Below, one piece after another: positions 24,408 through 30,405 of a DNA stretch of 41,647 nt. The notes below the pieces were generated by a model. The model searched no databases, was not told the DNA's origin, and saw nothing but the letters and a program-made list of their open reading frames with translations. Position 1 is the stretch's first letter. Each line of letters starts with the position of its first letter. A program made the position numbers and the translations under genes. This DNA is from IMCC26207 sp044357715 (lineage in GTDB: Bacteria; Actinomycetota; Acidimicrobiia; Acidimicrobiales; Microtrichaceae), in assembly GCA_044357715.1 (NCBI GenBank), contig JBIKPA010000005.1, positions 1 through 41,647 of the forward strand. Reading direction: 5' to 3'.

Positions 24408-24430
24408 GTCTCCACTCAAGAGTGTGAGAC
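24408..24430. other. Imperfect hairpin between the two crotonase genes
   Basis: GTCTC (24408-24412) pairs with GAGAC (24426-24430), and CACT (24413-24416) with AGTG (24421-24424), with a CAAG loop and a one-base bulge. It lies downstream of the crotonase gene at 24490 and could mark the end of that transcript, but there is no U-run. Nothing else is visible in 24240-24489. Confidence 0.25.
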
Positions 24431-24489
24431 CTGAGTACGCCACCGGGTTCGACCGCAAACGCAACAAGGACAAGCGGTTGGTTTCGCGT

Positions 24490-25347
24490 TTACCAGCCCT
24501 TAAACTCGGGCGGACGGCGCTCACGAAACGCTGCAAGTCCTTCTCCGAAGTCGGCAGAGGCCGTGAGCAAATCTTGTGCCATGGCTTCTTCTTCGAAAGC
24601 TGTTTGGCGACTGGATTCGAACGAGCGGTTGATGAGCCACTTTGTCAGGCCAAGGGCCTTTGTCGGTGCGGCAACGAGGCGATCGGTAAGCGCTGCTACT
24701 TCTTGTTGAAGCTCTGTTGCAGGCACAACGCGGTTGGCGATCCCTAGCTGAGCACATCGCTCCGCTGGAACGCTGTCAGCTAAAAACATGAGCTCTTTGG
24801 CAATCTGTGGACCAACAATTCGAGGCAGCAAGTAAGCGCCGCCAGCATCGGGCAAGATGCCCCGCTTCACAAAAACCTCTACGAGTTTGGCAGTATCAGC
24901 CATCACCACGAGGTCTGCAGCGAGCACCAGGTGCGCGCCACCTCCGGCAGCAGTTCCATTGACTGCTGCAACCACTGGCTTCTCGCAGTCCAAGATCGAA
25001 GCCACGAGCCGTTGCCAGCCTTGCTTAATCATTCGCGCTGCATCACCCATAGCCCGATCAGGTGCGCCAACGGGTCGAGGCGGGGCAGGCTTTTGCTGGC
25101 CGCCCAGGTTTGCTCCGGTGCAAAAGTGGCGCTCACCGGCGCCTGTCAGCACAACTGCACGAACTGCAAGATCGGCTGATGCCCACTCAAAGTACTCAGT
25201 CAGTTGGTCACGCATCGAGGCATTCAGCGAGTTGCCCTGATCGGCAGCGTTAATGGTGATGGTTGCAACACCTGCAACGGATGTGTACAGGACCAAGTCT
25301 TCGGCGGGAGTCTCGGCTGTGGGGTTAGCAGAAGTGGGATTGCTCAT
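24490..25347 (-). CDS. Crotonase-fold protein, PaaG-like isomerase type
   Basis: 285 residues from ATG 25347, chosen because GGAG lies 7 nt upstream and the frame before it has no family character. Seen: VATITINAADQGNSLNASMRDQL, VLTGAGERHFCTGANLGGQ, AAVNGTAAGGGAHLVLAADLVVMADTAKLVEVFVKRGILPDAGGAYLLPRIVG. The hydratase Glu positions are His (GGGAHLVL) and Val, while GILPDAGG supplies an Asp at the place used by PaaG-type isomerases. A 2,3-to-3,4 enoyl-CoA isomerase or ring-epoxide isomerase is therefore more likely than a hydratase; this is inference from motif comparison. The ATP-grasp gene lies 46 bases upstream on the same strand, so cotranscription is possible. Confidence 0.92.
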   Translation of the reverse strand: MSNPTSANPTAETPAEDLVLYTSVAGVATITINAADQGNSLNASMRDQLTEYFEWASADLAVRAVVLTGAGERHFCTGANLGGQQKPAPPRPVGAPDRAMGDAARMIKQGWQRLVASILDCEKPVVAAVNGTAAGGGAHLVLAADLVVMADTAKLVEVFVKRGILPDAGGAYLLPRIVGPQIAKELMFLADSVPAERCAQLGIANRVVPATELQQEVAALTDRLVAAPTKALGLTKWLINRSFESSRQTAFEEEAMAQDLLTASADFGEGLAAFRERRPPEFKGW

Positions 25348-25393
25348 GGTTGGCTCCGATTTGGTAACGCGTCTGCGGTCTTTGAAAGCGTGG

Positions 25394-26281
25394 TCAGGAT
25401 AGTGCTCGGGCGTACGCAGCTGCGGCGCGTTGAGCGCTTGAGGGGTCAGTGCGAAGAAAGTACGAGGGTTCGGTGAGTTCGAGCTCAAGCAACTGCGGTT
25501 CGCCATCGTCGCCTTGAAGAACATCCACTCGTGCATACAACAGCGGGCCGGTACCGCATTGCTCCGAGGTAATTTCTAGGGCCCGACGGGCAAGTTCTAG
25601 CTCTGCAGCGGATGGTTCCCTTGTCTCAATTTCTTCTGGGGCGTACAGGCCCTCTATTGCTGCGCTGCCTTGGCCTAACAGAGCGGCTTTGCGGAACCCA
25701 TGGCTGAACTCGCCTAAGAAAAACACCATGCCTGTTTCGCCCACATGGTCAACAGAGCCGAGATAGGGCTGCACCATCACCTGCTGCTGGCTATGCAAGA
25801 GCCTCGTTGCGTGTGCAGCGGCCTCGGAGCGCTGGGTTTGGCTGTAGTGAGCAGAGTTGCGAGAGCCAGAACTAATGGTGGGCTTGACCACAAAGCCGCC
25901 CTCGGCGGGAAAGGAATCTTCTTTCAAAGAGTCCAAATCGTCAATAAAGGTGGTTGGCACCACGGCCAAGCCAGCCTGAGCAAGATCGGCCAAGTAGTGC
26001 TTGTCGATATTCCAGCGAAGAACCTCAAGCGGATTGAGCACTGGGCTGTGGAGTTGAATCTGTTGCATGACGTCAAGAAACTCTTCGGGCCGCTCGGTGT
26101 AGTCCCAAGGCGAACGGAGAATAACCGCACGATAACGAGCCCAGTCAACCTTGCTCGTATCCCAAATGACCGGTTCGGCATCGATACCCTGCTCGGCTAG
26201 CGCATGAACCAGAAGCGGCGCATCTTCATCTATCTGCCATGCCTCAGTTGAGGTGATCAGCGCTACGCGGTGACGGGTCAT
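25394..26281 (-). CDS. ATP-grasp domain protein (DcsG/RimK-like)
   Basis: 295 residues. Seen: an N-terminal Rossmann-like lobe (HRVALITSTEAWQIDEDAPLLVHAL), the substrate-lobe segment SPWDYTERPEEFLDVMQQI, the ATP-grasp lysine strand GGFVVKPTISSGSRNSAHY, and the metal-binding end VDVLQGDDGEPQLLELELTEPSYFL. This combination is typical of orphan ATP-grasp proteins related to DcsG of D-cycloserine biosynthesis and to glutathione-synthetase/RimK enzymes, which join a carboxylate to an amine. No biosynthetic cluster surrounds it, so the product is unknown. The start ATG at 26281 lies 3 nt after the stop of the luciferase-like gene, so the two are cotranscribed. Confidence 0.9.
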   Translation of the reverse strand: MTRHRVALITSTEAWQIDEDAPLLVHALAEQGIDAEPVIWDTSKVDWARYRAVILRSPWDYTERPEEFLDVMQQIQLHSPVLNPLEVLRWNIDKHYLADLAQAGLAVVPTTFIDDLDSLKEDSFPAEGGFVVKPTISSGSRNSAHYSQTQRSEAAAHATRLLHSQQQVMVQPYLGSVDHVGETGMVFFLGEFSHGFRKAALLGQGSAAIEGLYAPEEIETREPSAAELELARRALEITSEQCGTGPLLYARVDVLQGDDGEPQLLELELTEPSYFLRTDPSSAQRAAAAYARALS

Positions 26282-26284
26282 TCG

Positions 26285-27223
26285 CTACTTGCCAGTCATG
26301 CGAGCAACTAGTGGGGCAAATTCCTTTGCAGAGTCACCAGGGATCACATGGTAGGAGTAGCCCCATCGTTCACGGCGCGCTTCGAGTTGCTCGGCAAGCT
26401 GTTCGATGGTTCCGAGCATCACCATCGGTGAGTCCAAAAGAGCGACAGGGTCGGCCTCGAAAGCCGGTGCGAGTAACTCGGCCATACTTTCTGCATCCTC
26501 AGTCACATTTGCAACCGCAAGCCAAGCATTGAGTTCTAGGTCATCAAAGCGCTCACCTGCGCCCTGTTGGACCCAAGCGACCTTTTGGTCAATGCGATCA
26601 ACTTGAGCATCACGTGCAGCTGCTGAGTCAATCTCGCCTGAGTGAATCGATGGGTTGATACCGACTATGTCGGCGGTTGCTCCCGCATAGCGCAGCATGC
26701 GAGCGGCGCCAGCCCCAATCAGCAATGGTGGCCCCTCTGCACGAAATGGTTTGGGGGAACCATCAAGTTCGGTAATGGTGAAATGCTCACCCGAAAATGA
26801 GAAGGCTCCAGGTGTAAACAGTCCCTTCAAAATGGTGATGACCTCAATCATCCGGTCAACACGCACCTTTGGTGGGTCCATAGGTATACCCGAAGAGGAA
26901 TAATCGGCTGCCATCCAACCAGCGCCTAATCCGAGTTCGAGTCGGCCCTCTGAAATCTGATCGATGGTGGCGAGTTCCCGAGCTAACACCACAGGGTGCC
27001 GGTAATCGGCTGCCAGCACAAGTGGGCCAACAAGTAACTCGGTAGAGACTGCCGCTGCTGCTGCCATTGCTGCAATCGGGCCGAGGCCCTCGTTGAAGTG
27101 GTCGGGCACAAACAAGGTGCAATAACCGGCGTCTTCAAGCCAGCGAACAGAATCTGCCCACGTCATGTTCTCTAAGGGGCCATGAAGTTCTGCAGCAAAA
27201 CGAAATCTACGAGGATGAGCCAT
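26285..27223 (-). CDS. Luciferase-like (LLM) F420-dependent oxidoreductase, second copy
   Basis: 312 residues, a typical length. Seen: RFRFAAELHGPLENMTWADSVRWLEDAGYCTLFVPDHF (strand 1 and the aromatic-Val-x-Asp-His cofactor region), LLVGPLVLAADYRHPVVLARELATIDQISEGRLELGLGAGW, RVDRMIEVITILKGLF and PLLIGAGAARMLRYAGATADIVGIN. These match F420-dependent LLM enzymes of actinobacteria. It is a different subfamily from the 12200 gene and longer. The ATP-grasp gene starts 3 nt after its stop, which suggests that the two act on the same small molecule, although the substrate is not evident. No strong ribosome binding site is seen before 27223. Confidence 0.93.
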   Translation of the reverse strand: MAHPRRFRFAAELHGPLENMTWADSVRWLEDAGYCTLFVPDHFNEGLGPIAAMAAAAAVSTELLVGPLVLAADYRHPVVLARELATIDQISEGRLELGLGAGWMAADYSSSGIPMDPPKVRVDRMIEVITILKGLFTPGAFSFSGEHFTITELDGSPKPFRAEGPPLLIGAGAARMLRYAGATADIVGINPSIHSGEIDSAAARDAQVDRIDQKVAWVQQGAGERFDDLELNAWLAVANVTEDAESMAELLAPAFEADPVALLDSPMVMLGTIEQLAEQLEARRERWGYSYHVIPGDSAKEFAPLVARMTGK

Positions 27224-27310
27224 GAGCCGCAGAGTACCAACTGAGCGCTAGCCGCTCGGCACCCGACTGATCAGACAAGGGCGCTAGCCATCAAAGAGCC
27301 GAGCCTGAGA

Positions 27311-28939
27311 TCAGACCGAACTTGCTGCTGCACCGCCGCTTGACGGAAGTTGGAAGGCCAGCAAGAACCCGTCGGATCCGCCCGCTGAGGGAGTGCCCGC
27401 AACCTGACCCGTTGTGGTTCCAGATAGCACAAGAAGCCCGCCTTCTGTGGTGGTAAGCCCAGTTGTGGCCTCATCAGCAGCAGACCCCAAACGCATCACC
27501 CACCGAACCTGACCCGTCTTTGCATCAAGCGAAGCTAGAAACGAATCAGTTCCGCCGCCGGGGCCGATCTCATTGTTCAGGTCACCTAATCCGATCAGTG
27601 CGTCACTCTCACCGATGTTCGGGGTTGTGCTGTTTCGTGTGGTGCCCGCAACGTAGATGTTTGTGCCGTCTGAGGTGACTGCAGTGGCAACATCTTCGAA
27701 CTCGGAGCCCAATTGTGTTGCCCAGCGGATGGTGCCGTCGCTAGCGAACGAGGTAATGATTGCATCAGTGCTTCCGCTGTTTGCAAGTGGACCGGACTGA
27801 TCAATGTCTCCATCGGTTGAACCAACAGCTACGAACTGCTCTGTTCCTTCACGAGCTTCACCCGCTCGAGCCACAGCGCGAAACTCTTCGGAGCCTGCAC
27901 CACCGAATTGGGTAATCCACCTTTGCACGCCTTTTGCGTCAACGCGTGAAATCCATGCGTCTCGAAGTCCTTTGGAGCGGCCTTCAAGGTCTCCGTCAGT
28001 GAAGCCCACAAAGATTCCGTCTTCTGCAACTGTGCAAACCCCTAAGGCTGCATCGTTTGCCGAAGTGCCAAACTGCCGAGCCCATAAAGCTCTTCCATCA
28101 TCGCCAATTCGAACGGCCAAGGCATCGCCCGAGCCGAGTCCCCGTCCGGCGGGGTCTTCTGCGCCGGGGAAGTAACCGTCGATCGTGCCTGAAGCAAAGC
28201 CAATGAGATTCTCGGCCGCTTCAGGCGCAGGATCTTGGGGGAGTGCTACCCCAGTAATTCGTTCCTCGTCGCTGCCGCCAAGCTGAGTGATCTGTTCGGT
28301 ACTGCTTGCGGGCAAGGGGGCACACCAAGCATCGCTAGACGCGCCCACATCACCGCCGCTTCCACCCGTAATGAAGCCCAAAAGCCCCGTGGTCGATCCG
28401 CAAGCCAGTGACCCCGCACCTGCGGCCGCAACCCCCGAGGCCGACTCATCGCTAGTAGTTCCGAACTGATCAGTTGACTCAATTGCGCCTTTGGAATCCA
28501 CGGTGACGCTCAGCACATCGGTACCGCCCACCACAGGTTGTTCAATACCTTGGCTAGTAGACCCAACTGCGACAACCGAGGTCTGAACTCCGGCGACCGC
28601 ATTGAAAGCGTCATCACCTGCACCACCCGTTTGAAGCGCCCAAGCGAGTTCCGGCGGTGTTTGTTCTGCCTCTGCGGCGGCACCTTGGTCGAATGGCAGG
28701 CTCGTTGAGGTAGTGGAGGTAGTAGTCCCGTGCTCGGGCAGTGTCACTGTGGCGGGTTCGTCGGTATTGACCGAACAAGCGCTCAGGCCGAGTAGAGCCG
28801 TCACAGCGAGAACAACGGCGGCAAGGCGCAGCACCGACTGTGCTTGTCTGACCTGTGCTTGTCGAAGCGGTGCTTGCTTTGACCGTGATGTCTCTAGTTG
28901 TGGTCTGGCAGGTGTTTGCCCAGCTCGCTTAGCTCTCAC
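27311..28939 (-). CDS. Beta-propeller-repeat (SBBP-like) lipoprotein
   Basis: 542 residues from GTG 28939 (AGAGGA about 10 nt upstream; an in-frame GTG at 28996 is less supported). A long basic N-terminus leads into VVLAVTALLGLSAC, a lipobox with Cys55, so this is probably a surface lipoprotein. The body repeats a unit of about 60-80 residues such as ALWARQFGTSANDAALGVCTVAEDGIFVGFTDGDLEG, WITQFGGAGSEEFRAVARAG and WATQLGSEFEDVATAVTSDGTNIYVAGTT: W..Q.G....D....V..........G.T.G. This is the SBBP (seven-bladed beta-propeller related) pattern. Function unknown; a propeller for binding or cell-surface display is the usual idea. The gene is divergent from the GYF protein. Confidence 0.85.
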   Translation of the reverse strand: MRAKRAGQTPARPQLETSRSKQAPLRQAQVRQAQSVLRLAAVVLAVTALLGLSACSVNTDEPATVTLPEHGTTTSTTSTSLPFDQGAAAEAEQTPPELAWALQTGGAGDDAFNAVAGVQTSVVAVGSTSQGIEQPVVGGTDVLSVTVDSKGAIESTDQFGTTSDESASGVAAAGAGSLACGSTTGLLGFITGGSGGDVGASSDAWCAPLPASSTEQITQLGGSDEERITGVALPQDPAPEAAENLIGFASGTIDGYFPGAEDPAGRGLGSGDALAVRIGDDGRALWARQFGTSANDAALGVCTVAEDGIFVGFTDGDLEGRSKGLRDAWISRVDAKGVQRWITQFGGAGSEEFRAVARAGEAREGTEQFVAVGSTDGDIDQSGPLANSGSTDAIITSFASDGTIRWATQLGSEFEDVATAVTSDGTNIYVAGTTRNSTTPNIGESDALIGLGDLNNEIGPGGGTDSFLASLDAKTGQVRWVMRLGSAADEATTGLTTTEGGLLVLSGTTTGQVAGTPSAGGSDGFLLAFQLPSSGGAAASSV

Positions 28940-29134
28940 TGAATTGAAATCCTCTCGGTGGTGCAACCATGAGTGTCCACCCAAAGTTGAAGTCACTCTT
29001 GGCTACAAAGCACCCCTATCTTTGCCGCTCAGAGCCACCGGATGCTCGCGCTCTGGCCGGGCGTGTTGGTATTTCTGAGTAAATCTGCGGGCGATCTCTC
29101 GCATGAGTGCGCTTCGTTGTGGGAAACTCGGCAC

Positions 29135-30169
29135 ATGAGCAGCTTGCCACCACTTGAAGATCCAGTCGTTTATGTAGTCGTTGGTCCTAACGACCAACGC
29201 GGGCCCTACACCATGGAGCTTCTGATAGGTGAAGTTGCAGCCGGCCGGCTACCTGACTCAACCCCCGTTTGGTGGCCTGGGCTTGCCGACTGGACCACGT
29301 TTGGTTCTCACGCTGAAACGGCAGTGATCATTGCTGCGCGGAGACAACCCGCACCTTCTGCACCAGAGTGGGCGCAGCCGGCACCGGCACCGGCACCTGC
29401 ACCTGCACCTGCACCTGCAGCGTTTACCCCTACGGCGCCCAACGCGTTCGCTGCTCCTGCACCGGCTCCGGCTCCCGCACCGGCTCCGACACCAGAACCA
29501 GCCGAGCCAACCCCCGTAGTGGTAGAGGTTGTTGAGACTATTGCCATCGCTGAACTTGTGGCAGATGACGGCACTGTGGTGACAGAGATTGTGGATGTCA
29601 CGGACTTCCTTGCCGAGGATGGTTCAGTTGTGGCAGAGATTGTCGATGTCACTGAGATTATTGATGTGGATCCGCAGACTCGCGCTGATTATGAGGCGCT
29701 CGTGGCTAGAAGTTCAAAGCGTGCAAGTTTGCATGATCGAATCGACTCAGCTGATGAGAGCCTTGTTCTGGCAGTGATCGAAGCTGCAACCGACTTGGGT
29801 TTCGGTCTTGATGACCGTACTGACCTAGAACGAGGCCATGAATTGCGATTTGGTGAGGTCGGAGGAGATCTGCTCGAGATCGAACTCGGTCGGGTTGCAG
29901 CGCAGAGTCCAGAAGATGTTCGATTCGCTCATGTGCCACTGATGGTTTCTTATAGATCAGGGTCCTACCAAGGCGAAGCTGACCTAGGTGATGGAACTCA
30001 TGGAGCGGTCACTGTTTCTGCTGATGAGTGGACAGGGCAGGCAGCAAGCACGACCTCTTTGTTCTTGGATCTGCACACGTATTTCAGTGAGGAACTCCTC
30101 GTTGATTCAGCAGCAGTTCGGCGAGACCTCGGTGCAACGATTGCCGTTGTTCGAGGAAAGTTGAGCTAA
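29135..30169 (+). CDS. GYF_2-domain protein with Pro/Ala linker and internal acidic repeats
   Basis: 344 residues from ATG 29135; the frame is open to 29042, but the GYF domain begins just after 29135. Domain order: a GYF_2-like module (about 10-55: YVVVGPNDQRGPYTMELLIGEV ... TPVWWPGLADWTTF), a linker of PA/AP dipeptides (about 75-125; DNA is a repeat of CACCTG/CACCGG-type units), an acidic Val-rich stretch with two copies of a DGTVVTEIVDVTDFLAE-like unit (about 140-185), and an alpha/beta C-terminal domain (about 195-344) I do not recognise. GYF_2 modules are thought to bind proline-rich or protein partners. No signal peptide is seen. The riboswitch region follows after 75 bases. Confidence 0.82.
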   Translation: MSSLPPLEDPVVYVVVGPNDQRGPYTMELLIGEVAAGRLPDSTPVWWPGLADWTTFGSHAETAVIIAARRQPAPSAPEWAQPAPAPAPAPAPAPAAFTPTAPNAFAAPAPAPAPAPAPTPEPAEPTPVVVEVVETIAIAELVADDGTVVTEIVDVTDFLAEDGSVVAEIVDVTEIIDVDPQTRADYEALVARSSKRASLHDRIDSADESLVLAVIEAATDLGFGLDDRTDLERGHELRFGEVGGDLLEIELGRVAAQSPEDVRFAHVPLMVSYRSGSYQGEADLGDGTHGAVTVSADEWTGQAASTTSLFLDLHTYFSEELLVDSAAVRRDLGATIAVVRGKLS

Positions 30170-30243
30170 AGCAAAAGAGCTACTGCTCACGCTTTCTTCC
30201 AAACTTCCGGTAGGGTGACTGCTGCAAATGGGCTTTTGCCCTT

Positions 30244-30405
30244 TGGAGGGGAGTACCTCTCAGTATTGGCATCGTCAGCACGGTTAGTCGTTCGTTGAAC
30301 GAATAAAGACCCGGTGTCAATGGCCAGTCCAAACTTGGACCGGCGAGGAAGACCTCCGCCGCAGTTGGTGTCTTTTCGCGCCAACGTACCGACGGAGAGG
30401 TCTTA
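30244..30405 (+). ncRNA. yybP-ykoY manganese riboswitch upstream of cation ATPase
   Basis: Hallmarks of this aptamer are present. The 5' element GGAGGGGAGTAC (30245-30256) and the 3' element AAGACCTCCG (30349-30358) pair through GGAGG/CCTCC as P1. ATCGTCAGCACG lies between them, as in the family. TTGGCATC (30266-30273) pairs with GGTGTCAA (30313-30320), and two small hairpins are seen at 30289-30301 and 30327-30340. The downstream gene is a P-type ATPase, a known target class of these Mn2+ sensors. The expression platform is visible: AAGACCTC (30349-30356) is complementary to GAGGTCTT (30397-30404), which overlaps the ribosome binding site GGAGAGG (30394-30400). Ligand-free RNA should hide the site, and Mn2+-bound P1 should free it. 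Confidence 0.9.

Noticed and set aside
24300..24536. Minus-strand frame of 78 codons in the gap between the crotonase genes
   Set aside because: It overlaps the end of the crotonase gene at 24490, has no ribosome binding site and no recognisable domain.
25348..25536. 63-codon upstream extension of the PaaG-like crotonase
   Set aside because: The extension runs into the end of the ATP-grasp gene and the ATG at 25347 has a proper ribosome binding site.
29308..29652. Antisense frame of 114 codons rich in Gly-Ala repeats
   Set aside because: It is the mirror of the Pro/Ala-coding repeat of the GYF protein; no ribosome binding site and no independent character.
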